NCBI GenBank assembly: GCA_934168245.1
Contig: CAKPMY010000002.1
Location: forward strand, 103,499-167,498
From: an uncultured Bacilli bacterium
GTDB taxonomy: Bacteria > Bacillota_I > Bacilli_A > RF39 > UBA660
Direction: 5' to 3'
DNA length: 64,000 bases
Shown here: piece after piece, positions 1 through 8,085 of the stretch
Layout of the letters: each line of letters begins with the position of its first letter
Position numbering within the stretch: the first letter of the stretch is position 1
The notes under the pieces: generated by a model
What the model saw: only the letters and a program-made list of their open reading frames with translations
What the model was told of the DNA's origin: nothing
Databases searched by the model: none
Made by a program: the position numbers and the translations under genes

Positions 1-34
1 GAAATGACAAAAGTAACAATATTTTTATAACCAT
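1..34 (-). CDS. Start of a gene running off the left edge (11 codons visible)
   Basis: An ATG at 34 is preceded by a consensus AGGAGG about seven bases upstream. The visible residues, MVIKILLLLSF, look like the start of a membrane segment or signal peptide. The gene begins four bases after the stop of the alpha/beta hydrolase on the same strand, so the two are probably co-transcribed. Too little is visible to name a function. Confidence 0.6.
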   Translation of the reverse strand, partial: MVIKILLLLSF

Positions 35-37
35 AAT

Positions 38-763
38 CTAACCTCCTAAAAAACTATTTAATATATTAACAACTTGTCCTAAATTCTCTAAATAAGCATA
101 ATGTGTCCCCGGCAATACTATAAGTGCCGCATCTATCATTATTTTTTCTAATTCTTGTGCTTCCTGCACTGGCACAGCCTCATCATGCTCCCCCCATATT
201 AATAACGTTGGCTCCTCTATTCTTCTCGCGAACCCTGCTAAATCTTCATTAACTACATTTACTAATGTCTGTCTCATTATTGGACTAGCCATTCTATAAT
301 CAGGAGAACCAATATATTGCTTCATAAACTCTCCTAATTTATCCATTCCTGGTAATTTTTTTATTGCTTTCAAAATTTTAACTGATAATGATAAGTTTTC
401 TTTTTCTTTCATACAAGGACTGCCAAACAAAACTAATTTTTCTATAGGATTATCCGCCGAAAAGTATATTGCTACCCTTCCTCCAAAAGAATGACCTATA
501 ACAGTTGGCTTTTTAATATCTAATTTGTCTACCAATTTTTCTACCAAAACTGCATAATCTTTCACAGTCCAAGCCCGATCTGGTTCATCACTTTCTCCAA
601 AGCCTGGAAAATCAATAATTGTAATTCTATGATTACTACATAAATTATCACCCAACGGCTTCATCATCTGAATATTTTGACCCCATCCATGTAAAAGTAA
701 AACATCTTTGCCTTCACCATATTGTATGTAATTAACACTTATATTGCCTATTTTAATTTTCAT
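38..763 (-). CDS. Alpha/beta-fold hydrolase
   Basis: This 241-residue protein has the alpha/beta hydrolase layout: LLLHGWGQN at 22-30 (oxyanion region), nucleophile elbow GHSFGG at 90-95 with Ser92, acid Asp194 in WGEHDEAVP, and His221 in GTHYAYLE. The full Ser-Asp-His triad is therefore present. It is a cytosolic esterase, lipase or haloperoxidase-like enzyme of about the usual length; the substrate cannot be read from sequence. The ATG at 763 has GGTGATGG upstream. A second gene starts four bases after its stop, suggesting an operon that continues off the left edge. Confidence 0.9.
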   Translation of the reverse strand: MKIKIGNISVNYIQYGEGKDVLLLHGWGQNIQMMKPLGDNLCSNHRITIIDFPGFGESDEPDRAWTVKDYAVLVEKLVDKLDIKKPTVIGHSFGGRVAIYFSADNPIEKLVLFGSPCMKEKENLSLSVKILKAIKKLPGMDKLGEFMKQYIGSPDYRMASPIMRQTLVNVVNEDLAGFARRIEEPTLLIWGEHDEAVPVQEAQELEKIMIDAALIVLPGTHYAYLENLGQVVNILNSFLGG

Positions 764-843
764 GCTTCCATCACCTATACAAAAATTATATCATAAATAG
801 TACTATACAATAGAAAAAATCAACATTTCAGAGTAAAATACTG

Positions 844-871
844 TAAAAAAAAAAGCGAATTATTTTTCACT
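844..871 (-). terminator. Intrinsic terminator after the 860-1471 gene
   Basis: On the minus strand a six-base-pair stem (AGTGAA / TTCGCT, one G-U pair) is followed by a run of ten T. It overlaps the last codons of the gene. Confidence 0.65.
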
Positions 872-1471
872 CTTTTTATAAACCTTTTCTTTTTCAGTTG
901 TAAGAGAAACCATACCTTCTGCTTTTTCTCCATTTAAAATTTTTGTCTTAACATCATTAAAACTACTAATTCCTTCTAATTCAAAACCAATTTTATTTAA
1001 ACCAATAACAAAATCACTAAAATTAGTAATAAATAAATGACCATCAAGTACTTCTGTGCCCTTATCTCTTGCTATAACAGAGAAAGGTTTAGTGCCATTT
1101 TCTTCTCCTCCAACACTATAATGACCAGATATATTATCGATTATAACAGAAACCTTATCATCATAAATACTAGGCTCTCCTATGAAATAACCTTCTTCAT
1201 TAAGTGAATCAACATCCGCAAAAATACTGAAGTTTAATCCTAAATTAATATCTTCAATTACTCTACCATTATTATTTAGTTTTTCAATAACATCTCCAAA
1301 CGTTTCTACAACATCAACTGAAACATCATCATTATGTCTAAATAAAAATGCTTCTGTATAAGAATCCCAAACTGGGCCATCTTCAAAAGTAAATAAAGTA
1401 TATTTTTTTCCTCTTTCTGTTATCTCTTTAAAAGTAAGTAAACTGTTTTTATCGCAAATTCCTTTTTTCAT
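860..1471 (-). CDS. Hypothetical protein, 203 aa
   Basis: I do not recognise the family. It is an acidic soluble protein without a signal peptide or membrane segment. Alternating hydrophobic and charged stretches and several D/N-G turns suggest an alpha/beta or beta-rich cytosolic fold; the tail is lysine-rich (KEKVYKKSEK). The ATG at 1471 has AAGGAG at good spacing. It stands alone: its own hairpin-T-tract terminator follows, and an inverted repeat lies in its upstream region (1526-1561). Confidence 0.75.
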   Translation of the reverse strand: MKKGICDKNSLLTFKEITERGKKYTLFTFEDGPVWDSYTEAFLFRHNDDVSVDVVETFGDVIEKLNNNGRVIEDINLGLNFSIFADVDSLNEEGYFIGEPSIYDDKVSVIIDNISGHYSVGGEENGTKPFSVIARDKGTEVLDGHLFITNFSDFVIGLNKIGFELEGISSFNDVKTKILNGEKAEGMVSLTTEKEKVYKKSEK

Positions 1472-1525
1472 ATTTATCTATCTCCTTTTTATCTAAAATT
1501 CATAACAAAAATATATGTACATCTA

Positions 1526-1561
1526 AACTTTTTTAGAACATAATTCGTACTAAAAAAGGTT
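1526..1561. repeat. Inverted repeat upstream of the 860-1471 gene
   Basis: AACTTTTTTAG at 1526-1536 faces CTAAAAAAGGTT at 1550-1561, an 11-bp stem with one bulge and a 13-base loop. It lies 55-90 bases upstream of the start codon in the promoter region and could be an operator. It lacks the T-run of a terminator on the useful side. Confidence 0.4.
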
Positions 1562-1631
1562 CTCATATTATATCACAAATAAATAGAAAGTGCAAGTTAC
1601 CAGTAAAAACAATTTCAAAGAAAAATCCAAT

Positions 1632-1660
1632 AAAAAAGAGCCCAGCATTTCACTGTCTCT
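1632..1660 (-). terminator. Probable terminator of the zinc-ribbon gene at 1704
   Basis: On the minus strand AGAG-A-CAG pairs with CTG-GG-CTCT around a small loop, followed by six T. The stem is imperfect. Confidence 0.5.
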
Positions 1661-1703
1661 AAACTAATTCTAACTTCACTATCTAGTCACTTTAAAATTC
1701 CAC

Positions 1704-2819
1704 TTATTTTAATAAATTATCAAAAAATTGTACTCTTTCAGTAGAACCATTACTCTTAACTGCCGTATTTTTCTTCAAAGTCGTAACAAAGTTAATAATC
1801 GTAGTTAAATCATCTGCTGAAGCATAAGCTCCTTCACTTCCAAAAATACCAGTTCCATCTGCCAAGTATAAAACATGATAGTTATTACCATTAAATATTC
1901 CATCAAGCAACACATACTCAACACCATTTTTCTTATCTTTCTTAGCCTCTATATCTGAAAACCCAGCATTTTCTAACTTTACTTTCATTGTATACATATT
2001 AGCCTTAACTTCTGCAAAACCAATATCAGCATTACTCATAATACAAGCAAGGGAATCTTGTGAATCTTTTATTAAAACAGACTCATAATCATTCAAATTA
2101 TATTCCATTCCTGATACAAAACTCCATCCCTTAGGAACTTTACCTGTTCTACCATTTACCGTAACATCAGAAGTATCAGTAGCAACAACACCTGGATCAT
2201 CTTTACTAGGACTAGCACTCTTCTTATCTCCAGATGTCATAAGATAACAAACCCCAACCGTAATAATTGCAATAACAACTACAAATCCCAAAGTTATTAA
2301 ATTACTAGACTTAGTAATCTTTACAATAGATGCTGCATTGTTCTTATTAGATAAATCTGTAGCATCCATAGAAATAGTCGAATTATTAGGAACAGTATTG
2401 TTACCATTACCATTCATATTGTTATTATTCATATTATTAGGAACAGTATTGTTATTTACCATACCGTTATTATTAATCACACCATTATTACTTGGCACAA
2501 TATTCATAATAGTAGAATTATCACCAACTCCATTATTCGCCATAACAGGAGTAGAAGAATTATTACTAATGTCACTTATATTACTATTTGTATCATTACT
2601 ATTATTTACATTTGTAGCAACCATACTAGAATTAGCACTATCAACACTTGTTGACACATCAGTCAAAATCTCTGTAGTATCATCAGCAACCGAAATATTA
2701 TTAATTATTGCCTCTTGATTACTAGGAGTAACCGCAACAGTATTATCAAACCTAGTTCCACAATTAGAACAAAATAAACTTCCATTATCAACAGGACTAT
2801 TACACTTTGGACAATTCAT
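1704..2819 (-). CDS. Zinc-ribbon protein with Asn/Ser-rich linker, one TM helix and an extracytoplasmic domain
   Basis: The start is set at ATG 2819, because AAGGAGGG lies just upstream and a longer frame from 2843 would swallow it. The protein has 371 residues. A zinc ribbon comes first (CxxC at Cys3/Cys6 and Cys17/Cys20), then about 130 residues of low-complexity Asn/Ser/Thr/Val linker, one transmembrane helix at about 173-194, and a roughly 175-residue outer domain. The outer domain has no recognisable enzyme motif. Zinc ribbon plus linker plus helix is a common layout for membrane proteins of low-GC gut Firmicutes. The repetitive linker DNA gives an artefactual long frame on the other strand. 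Function unknown. Confidence 0.85.
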   Translation of the reverse strand: MNCPKCNSPVDNGSLFCSNCGTRFDNTVAVTPSNQEAIINNISVADDTTEILTDVSTSVDSANSSMVATNVNNSNDTNSNISDISNNSSTPVMANNGVGDNSTIMNIVPSNNGVINNNGMVNNNTVPNNMNNNNMNGNGNNTVPNNSTISMDATDLSNKNNAASIVKITKSSNLITLGFVVVIAIITVGVCYLMTSGDKKSASPSKDDPGVVATDTSDVTVNGRTGKVPKGWSFVSGMEYNLNDYESVLIKDSQDSLACIMSNADIGFAEVKANMYTMKVKLENAGFSDIEAKKDKKNGVEYVLLDGIFNGNNYHVLYLADGTGIFGSEGAYASADDLTTIINFVTTLKKNTAVKSNGSTERVQFFDNLLK

Positions 2820-2915
2820 TAAAAGCCCTCCTTTATTATACATAAATTATAGCAATATAAAAGAATAAAATCAATATTTTATTCCTGACACATCATTATC
2901 AAATTACTCATAAAA

Positions 2916-3419
2916 TCACTTAACTTTTACAAAAGAATTAATAATCAAATCAAAATCATCATTAAACTCTTCTGCCCTATCTTTATCACAAATAAGCCTA
3001 TAACTAAAAACATTCTCCTCATTAAACTCAACAGCCGTAGTAATTTGTTTCTTGTCATTTTCATAAACACCCATACAAATATGATCTAAACAATTAAATG
3101 ATTCTCTCTTATAATCATCATCTACTAAACCATCCGATATAGAACTAGCCCTATTTTTATTATTATCAGAATCCATACCTTCTGTATTTTCTGTAACATC
3201 TATTGTAATTTTCGTATTTCCTTCCTTCTCACTAATTGTATAACTCCCATTCTTCTTATTAACCTTAAATCCAGTACCATAATTAAATCCAAACTCCTCA
3301 TCACGATACTTCAAAAACTTCACTTTATTAAAAAATACAAAGTAAATAACAAATAATACTATAATTAAGGCTAAAAATATTCCTAACCATAAAATAATCT
3401 TCTTATACTTCTTATCCAT
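2916..3419 (-). CDS. Membrane-anchored hypothetical protein
   Basis: GAGGTTG before ATG 3419 selects MDKKYKK as the N-terminus (167 residues). Basic residues are followed by one strongly hydrophobic helix at about 8-31, then an extracytoplasmic domain of about 135 residues with two cysteines close together (NCLDHICMG) that could form a disulfide. No family recognised. It has the size and form of the N-anchored proteins at 25916 and 42477. The gene is transcribed divergently from the DUF3298-like gene at 3497, with a 77-base shared upstream region. Confidence 0.75.
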   Translation of the reverse strand: MDKKYKKIILWLGIFLALIIVLFVIYFVFFNKVKFLKYRDEEFGFNYGTGFKVNKKNGSYTISEKEGNTKITIDVTENTEGMDSDNNKNRASSISDGLVDDDYKRESFNCLDHICMGVYENDKKQITTAVEFNEENVFSYRLICDKDRAEEFNDDFDLIINSFVKVK

Positions 3420-3496
3420 AACATCAACCTCAAAAAAATAATACCATAAAAACAAATAAATAGAAATATCTAAGAATAATATATACTGGTGATAAT

Positions 3497-4165
3497 ATGA
3501 AAACTAAGCAGGTTATTTCTCTTTTCTTAATAATAAATATCATTTTCTTTACTCATATTCTAAATATAAATGCTTTCAAATCAAAAACAAATAATGAAGA
3601 ATACAAAATATCAGCAATAGAAAAAAACTATAAAATCCAAGTTTACTATCCAATAACTAAGTATAAAAAATTAAATACTACCATTAACAAGCAAATCACG
3701 AATTATATAAAAGAATTTAAAAACGATGTTAAAAACTCAACCATTCCTATAAATCAATACTACGATTTAATCATTTTATATGAAAAGTATGAATATTCCA
3801 ATTATTTGTCTTTTATTTTTAGAATTGAAGATTTTACTGGTGGGGCTCATCCCAATCATCGTATTTATACCGTTGTTTATAACAAAGAAACTAACAGTTT
3901 TGAAACTTTAGAAAATTTAATTATGAAAAATAAAGATACTTTAAATATCATCTCCGAAATAAGCAGAAATGAATTAAAAACTAACAAACGAATTACCGAT
4001 ATTTCCATGTTATATGAAGGAACCAAGCCAATTAAAGAAAACTTTCAAAACTTTGTCTTTTCTAAAGATGGTATAATTTTCTTTTTTCCTCAATACCAAG
4101 TTGCTCCTTACAGTCAAGGCGAATTTAATGTAACAATTCCATATTCAAAATTACTCAATCAATGA
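3497..4165 (+). CDS. Secreted DUF3298/RsiV-PdaC-like protein
   Basis: This 222-residue protein has an N-terminal signal or anchor segment (about 7-26). The rest resembles DUF4163/DUF3298, the sugar-binding-like module of RsiV and PdaC. The diagnostic motif TGGAHPN is at 114-120, followed by a typical strand (YTVVYNKETN), and near the C-terminus comes FFFPQYQVAPYSQGEF, the usual DUF3298 ending. In RsiV the module binds lysozyme; in PdaC it is attached to a deacetylase. No anti-sigma or deacetylase domain is present here, so it is a stand-alone outer-face module of unknown ligand. The stop is TGA. The RBS is GGTGAT. Confidence 0.8.
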   Translation: MKTKQVISLFLIINIIFFTHILNINAFKSKTNNEEYKISAIEKNYKIQVYYPITKYKKLNTTINKQITNYIKEFKNDVKNSTIPINQYYDLIILYEKYEYSNYLSFIFRIEDFTGGAHPNHRIYTVVYNKETNSFETLENLIMKNKDTLNIISEISRNELKTNKRITDISMLYEGTKPIKENFQNFVFSKDGIIFFFPQYQVAPYSQGEFNVTIPYSKLLNQ

Positions 4166-4207
4166 TATAATTATCTAAAAATAAAAGTAACAAAAGAGGT
4201 GTAAAAA

Positions 4208-4804
4208 ATGAATACAATAAAATGTCCTTATTGTAGCCATGAAAATTCAAATACAAACGATAAATGTGAACACTGCAACAAACAACTAATAATTGATGCG
4301 AAACAGTCAAATATAGATTTATCAACAGCTAATAATCAAAATTATATCCATTATACAAAACAACTAATAGAAATAATTAGTGGTATAATATTCACTGTTA
4401 TAGGTATAGTCGTTATTATTCCTACATCTAAAACTGTATTTAAAGCAACTGATACCATTAACATTATTGTTAGTGCATACTTTTCACTTATTGGTATTAT
4501 AATAGCAATCTATGGAATTTCAAGAGTAATCAAAGGAATCAAAAGAACCTTTGCCTATTACAATGGCAACCTAAATGTCGAAGAAAGAGAAGAAAATAGA
4601 AATATTTTTGGAAAAGATGGAGAGTTTGCTACCACTATGCAGGCCGGTGCTTGGTATGCCTCATGGATTGGAATTACAATATTTCTTATCACAATGACCT
4701 ATGAAGATCCAGATTCTAGTTTTAACATAGTATTCTATATTATTATCATAATTTATTTTATTATAGCCGTTCGTAGAATAATCACAAGAAGAAAAAAGAA
4801 ATAA
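4208..4804 (+). CDS. Zinc-ribbon membrane protein, C-terminus probably cut by a frameshift
   Basis: The 198-residue product starts with a zinc ribbon (Cys6, Cys9, Cys20, Cys23) and has about four hydrophobic segments (near 55-74, 83-104, 146-165, 170-188). It ends RRIITRRKKK at TAA 4802-4804. Just before the stop is an A6 tract (4792-4797). Reading one frame over continues open for about 90 codons to 5078, where a terminator sits directly at the stop. One extra A in the tract is the simplest explanation, so the current product may be truncated. The RBS is AAAGAGGTG. It follows the DUF3298-like gene by 42 bases and is probably in the same operon. Confidence 0.75.
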   Translation: MNTIKCPYCSHENSNTNDKCEHCNKQLIIDAKQSNIDLSTANNQNYIHYTKQLIEIISGIIFTVIGIVVIIPTSKTVFKATDTINIIVSAYFSLIGIIIAIYGISRVIKGIKRTFAYYNGNLNVEEREENRNIFGKDGEFATTMQAGAWYASWIGITIFLITMTYEDPDSSFNIVFYIIIIIYFIIAVRRIITRRKKK

Positions 4805-5078
4805 TCCTGACCTACCCAACATAATTAAAAATAACTCTAATAATGTTGAAAATTCAATAACTAATACTGAAAACATAAACAATGAAACCGATTTAACTAA
4901 TTTAGTATCTCAAGGTAAATTATATTACCCTGCTTTACCGGCTGACTTAGAGGAAAGATTAAAACCTCTATCTCAAACAGTATCAACTCAAATCATTGAA
5001 AACTGGCAAGAAAAAGATAAGAAATCAGCTCAAATATTTACAGTCCGTAGCGAAAAAGATACAAATAAGCAAATGTAA
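4803..5078 (+). pseudogene. Frameshifted C-terminal remnant of the 4208 gene
   Basis: This open frame lacks its own start codon. It follows on from the upstream gene if one A is removed from the A6 tract at 4792-4797, giving RRKRNNPDLPN in place of RRKKK-stop. It encodes an Asn-rich linker and then an acidic, amphipathic segment (YYPALPADLEERLKPLSQ and QIIENWQEKDKK), ending in TAA at 5076-5078. The terminator hairpin starts at that stop, showing that the transcription unit was built to end here. A real mutation or a sequencing error cannot be told apart from this sequence. Confidence 0.6.
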
Positions 5079-5102
5079 ACATTAAAATGTTTGCATTTTT
5101 TT
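5074..5102 (+). terminator. Intrinsic terminator
   Basis: TGTAAACATT at 5074-5083 pairs with AATGTTTGCA at 5086-5095 (one G-U), followed by seven T. It begins inside the last codon of the frameshifted frame. Confidence 0.7.
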
Positions 5103-5142
5103 AACAGTTCCTGTACACTAGAAAGTCAAGGAGTAGATATTA

Positions 5143-5952
5143 ATGAAAAAAGTAGAGTTAAAAAATGCTAAAGAGAAATTTGCTAATGCCCGAGAACTTT
5201 GTCCAGGAATGTCTGAAGAAATGTATATAGTAACAGATTATTTAGCAACCGTCATTAAAGACACAGTAATACCCGAAAAACTTATCCTAACAGTCTTAGA
5301 TATCCTTGCTGATATTGATAAAGGTAAAACAAGTTACAAAGAAAAACCATTTCCTGAATTTTTTATAAAAGATACCAAGGCCACAACTATCAGAATGCTA
5401 GCCCTTCCAAAATATATCGATGAAATTGCTGATGAAGAATTTGCTAAACAATATCGTAAAGTAAGTAAAGAAATTTTTAATCTTGCACCACCAAAATCAA
5501 TAAAAACAGAACTTGGCGAAGAATATCCTGAATATGCCAAAGTTGCTGCTAACTATTGGGCTAATGCTATTCAAGCACCTAAACTTAATAACGGTGATGG
5601 TTTTACTTCATTCATCGCAACTGCCGCCGCAGGTCCTGTAAAAAAATATACTGATGAAGAAATAAAAACTTTCCAAGACAACCTTACAGAAAGCATTTAT
5701 GAATTAACAGAAACATATGGAGAATGTTTACTATATGTAGATTATGGACCATGCCCTATTCTAGCCAATGCCGGTAGTTTAATCGGTGTTAATCAAATGT
5801 TTGGTTATCCTTGGAAAACTAGAATGTACATTACAAAAAAATCAGTTGAAGTAAAAGAAGGCTATGGTGCCAATAGAAAAGTTATATATTCAAAATTAGA
5901 TGTTCTAAAAAACGGAGTCAAAAAGGTTCTTAATATAAAACCAAAACAATAA
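5143..5952 (+). CDS. Unknown protein, tandem paralogue 1
   Basis: A 269-residue cytosolic protein with no signal peptide or membrane segment and no family I can name. It is clearly paralogous to the next gene: both share an N-terminal NAKEKFAxARELCPGM motif, YPEYAKVAAxYWAN in the middle, YG-C-VDYGPC (about 203-215), YPWKT, and GYGAxRKV near the C-terminus. The invariant cysteines and the DYGPC motif look like functional positions. AAGGAG precedes ATG 5143 at nine bases. A lysine-rich tail follows the conserved part. The duplication and similar length suggest subunits of one complex or duplicated enzymes. Confidence 0.8.
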   Translation: MKKVELKNAKEKFANARELCPGMSEEMYIVTDYLATVIKDTVIPEKLILTVLDILADIDKGKTSYKEKPFPEFFIKDTKATTIRMLALPKYIDEIADEEFAKQYRKVSKEIFNLAPPKSIKTELGEEYPEYAKVAANYWANAIQAPKLNNGDGFTSFIATAAAGPVKKYTDEEIKTFQDNLTESIYELTETYGECLLYVDYGPCPILANAGSLIGVNQMFGYPWKTRMYITKKSVEVKEGYGANRKVIYSKLDVLKNGVKKVLNIKPKQ

Positions 5953-6017
5953 TTTATATAAAGTTATCATTTAGATAATAAACGTAATAATTATATAGAC
6001 TAAGGAGGATGTTATCA

Positions 6018-6815
6018 ATGGAAATACCAAAATTAAAAAATGCTAAAGAAAAATTTGCTAAAGCAAGAGAACTTTGTCCAGGCATGGAAGAAGAAATGTA
6101 TGTTATGACTGATTATTTAGCAACTGCCATCAAAGATACAGTAATACCAGCAAGACTTATCCTAACTGTATCTAGTATTGAAAATGCTATAAAAAAAGGA
6201 AAAAGCAATTATAAAGAAAGTCCGTTTCCTGAACTTTTTATAAAAGATCCTTGGCGTGCATCAGTAGCAATAACAGCACTTTCTCAATGTGTTGATGAAA
6301 TTGCTGATAAAGACTTTGCTGACGAATATCGAAAACTAGGTAATGACTTTTTTGGTGCTGTACTGCCAAAAAAAATAAATACTGCAAATGGTGAAGATTA
6401 TCCAGAATACGCCAAAGTTGCTGCTGAATATTGGGCAAACACACTTCAAACAAGAAACTTTAATAATGGCGATGAACTTACCTCAATCTTTGCCATGGCT
6501 ATAGCAGGTTCAAAAAGAGAATATACAGAAGAGGAACTAAAAATATTTAAAGAAAGTTTAGCCGAAAATGTTTACGAAAAAGTAGAAACCTATGGAACAT
6601 GTACTATAGATGTAGATTATGGACCATGCTACCTTCTAGCCAAAGCCGGAAAATTAATTGATGTAGATCCTTTTGATTATCCATGGAAAACTAGTATGAT
6701 TGCTACTAAAGAAAAAGTTACAGTACGTGCCGGCTATGGTGCAGACAGAAAAGTTTTATATCAACAAAATAGTAATGAAAAATCAAAGAAATTAACAAAA
6801 GATACCACCAACTAA
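6018..6815 (+). CDS. Unknown protein, tandem paralogue 2
   Basis: The start is taken at ATG 6018 (MEIPKLKNAKEKF); an in-frame ATG at 6009 abuts the AGGAGG with no spacing, whereas 6018 is nine bases from it. The 265-residue product is the paralogue of the preceding gene and keeps all its motifs (ARELCPGM, YPEYAKVAAEYWAN, YGTC-VDYGPC, YPWKT, GYGADRKV). The two genes are 65 bases apart and followed by a strong bidirectional terminator, so they form one operon. Divergence is spread along the whole length, so the duplication is not recent. Confidence 0.8.
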   Translation: MEIPKLKNAKEKFAKARELCPGMEEEMYVMTDYLATAIKDTVIPARLILTVSSIENAIKKGKSNYKESPFPELFIKDPWRASVAITALSQCVDEIADKDFADEYRKLGNDFFGAVLPKKINTANGEDYPEYAKVAAEYWANTLQTRNFNNGDELTSIFAMAIAGSKREYTEEELKIFKESLAENVYEKVETYGTCTIDVDYGPCYLLAKAGKLIDVDPFDYPWKTSMIATKEKVTVRAGYGADRKVLYQQNSNEKSKKLTKDTTN

Positions 6816-6834
6816 AAAAGAAACATCTTTAACA

Positions 6835-6888
6835 TAAGTAAATAAAAAGACTTCAAAAATAACATTAAGAAGTCTTTTTATTTACTTA
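6835..6888. terminator. Bidirectional terminator between convergent genes
   Basis: AAGTAAATAAAAAGACTTC at 6836-6854 has a perfect 19-base reverse complement at 6869-6887. A and T runs lie in the outer stem, so it can end transcription from both directions. Confidence 0.85.
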
Positions 6889-6916
6889 AAAATATTAAAC
6901 AGTTAATGTAAGTTTT

Positions 6917-7621
6917 TTACTTTTTCTTAACAAACTTTTTATCTACGCCTACTAAAACAGCATTAGGTAATGGTGGTCTTAAACTCAAACTAGTTGGATA
7001 CCATATATCTAATCCAGTCCGTTTACTATTTCCACTTGCCATAAACTGAAATGCAGCCTCCTCTTCCCCAAATGCAATTTCTTTAGCCTTACACATCACA
7101 TTCCAAGTAGGACTACTTTTGATTAATCTACCATCTTTAGTAAAACAATTCACTCTTGCTACTTGCCATCCATCAGTATTACCAATTTTAATTTTTACAG
7201 TAATACCATCATGTTCAAATTCTAGATTACTACTTAATTCATCTTCATTAACAGAATGTAATGGTGGAATGTTCATATTATAATTATTTGGTCTCCATAA
7301 ATGAAGGCAATAAGGATGAGTATTAATATAGTCTTCTTCTCTTGGATGAAGTTGAAATACAACCTCTTCTTCCGCAAATAACTTTTCTTTTATCATCTGC
7401 ATTTCTTCAAATGAAGGACATCTTTTAATATTTGCCCCATTCTTTCTATGCAAAGAAACACTTACATGATCCCAGCCAAAACCATTTGATGCAACTAAAA
7501 AAAAGAATTCTCCATCTTTATGTCTATCAATAACAAAAGCACCATTGTGTTCATCACCAACAACACCATCACCATATAAGTCTACTCTTACAAGACCACA
7601 TACCATATCTAAATTTTTCAT
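6917..7621 (-). CDS. Protein with two tandem DUF7694-like modules
   Basis: This 234-residue protein appears to contain two copies of a module that I associate with DUF7694. The first copy has WDHVSVSLHRK, FEEMQMIKEKLFAEEEVVFQLHP and HPYCLHLWRP (to about residue 111). The second has WQVARVNCF, PTWNVMCKAKEIAFGEEEAAFQF and LDIWYP, ending with the usual PPLPNAVLVGV tail. DUF7694 proteins often occur in phages and gut Firmicutes; their function is unknown. No phage genes flank it here. The second copy has lost the conserved His/Cys of the HPYCLHLW segment. The start is ATG 7621 with GGGGAA upstream. Confidence 0.7.
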   Translation of the reverse strand: MKNLDMVCGLVRVDLYGDGVVGDEHNGAFVIDRHKDGEFFFLVASNGFGWDHVSVSLHRKNGANIKRCPSFEEMQMIKEKLFAEEEVVFQLHPREEDYINTHPYCLHLWRPNNYNMNIPPLHSVNEDELSSNLEFEHDGITVKIKIGNTDGWQVARVNCFTKDGRLIKSSPTWNVMCKAKEIAFGEEEAAFQFMASGNSKRTGLDIWYPTSLSLRPPLPNAVLVGVDKKFVKKK

Positions 7622-7807
7622 AAAAATTCCCCACTTACTAGTGGATTATTCTATACTGTAAAAGAAAGCTTGTCAACCACAACAAAACATCGCGAAAAAA
7701 AATATTTACATGAAATTTATTTTAAAATTAACATCATCCTGAGATTTTCCTCGTTCGTTCATATATAACAGAAATAAAGTCGGAGTAAAAAGCAGAGTAA
7801 AAAAAGA

Positions 7808-7832
7808 AAAATCGTTGATATCCAACGATTTT
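7808..7832 (-). terminator. Terminator of the tRNA-Cys/tRNA-Gly unit
   Basis: AAAATCGTTG at 7808-7817 and CAACGATTTT at 7823-7832 form a ten-base stem. On the minus strand it is followed by T-rich sequence, just after tRNA-Gly. Confidence 0.75.
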
Positions 7833-7843
7833 GATAACATATT

Positions 7844-7918
7844 TGGAGCGAACGAGGGGAATCGAACCCCCATCACAGCCTTGGCAAGGCCGTATTCTAA
7901 CCATTAAACCACATTCGC
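7844..7918 (-). tRNA. tRNA-Gly (anticodon GCC)
   Basis: On the minus strand the acceptor GCGAATG pairs with CGTTCGC, the anticodon loop is TTGCCAA (GCC), and the T-arm is GGGGG-TTCGATT-CCCCT. The discriminator is T and CCA is encoded (7844-7846). It lies three bases downstream of tRNA-Cys. Confidence 0.96.
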
Positions 7919-7921
7919 AAT

Positions 7922-7995
7922 TGGAGGGGCCTACCGGATTTGAACCGGTGATCAGGGTGTTGCAGACCCACGCCTTACCACTTGGCTAAAACCCC
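7922..7995 (-). tRNA. tRNA-Cys (anticodon GCA)
   Basis: On the minus strand the acceptor GGGGTTT pairs with AGGCCCC (two G-U pairs), the anticodon loop is CTGCAAC (GCA), and the T-arm is CCGG-TTCAAAT-CCGG. CCA is encoded at 7922-7924. It is the first gene of a two-tRNA transcript. Confidence 0.96.
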
Positions 7996-8085
7996 ATTGC
8001 ATTTAAAATTATAACAGATGATTTTAAAAATTTCAACAAAATTGTATCATTTTTATAATTTTATGCTAAAAAAGAAGCAATATTA

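Noticed and set aside
4791..4824. Programmed -1 frameshift at A-AAA-AAG (dnaX-type slippery site)
   Set aside because: The -1 frame stops after eight codons; the continuing frame is +1, so a mutation fits better.
7622..7807. A gene or riboswitch upstream of the DUF7694-like gene
   Set aside because: No frame with an RBS; only a short CCAC/GTGG hairpin near the start codon.
7844..7995. Integrated element at the tRNA-Gly/tRNA-Cys pair
   Set aside because: There is no integrase, direct repeat or composition shift beside the tRNAs; the DUF7694-like gene alone is not enough.
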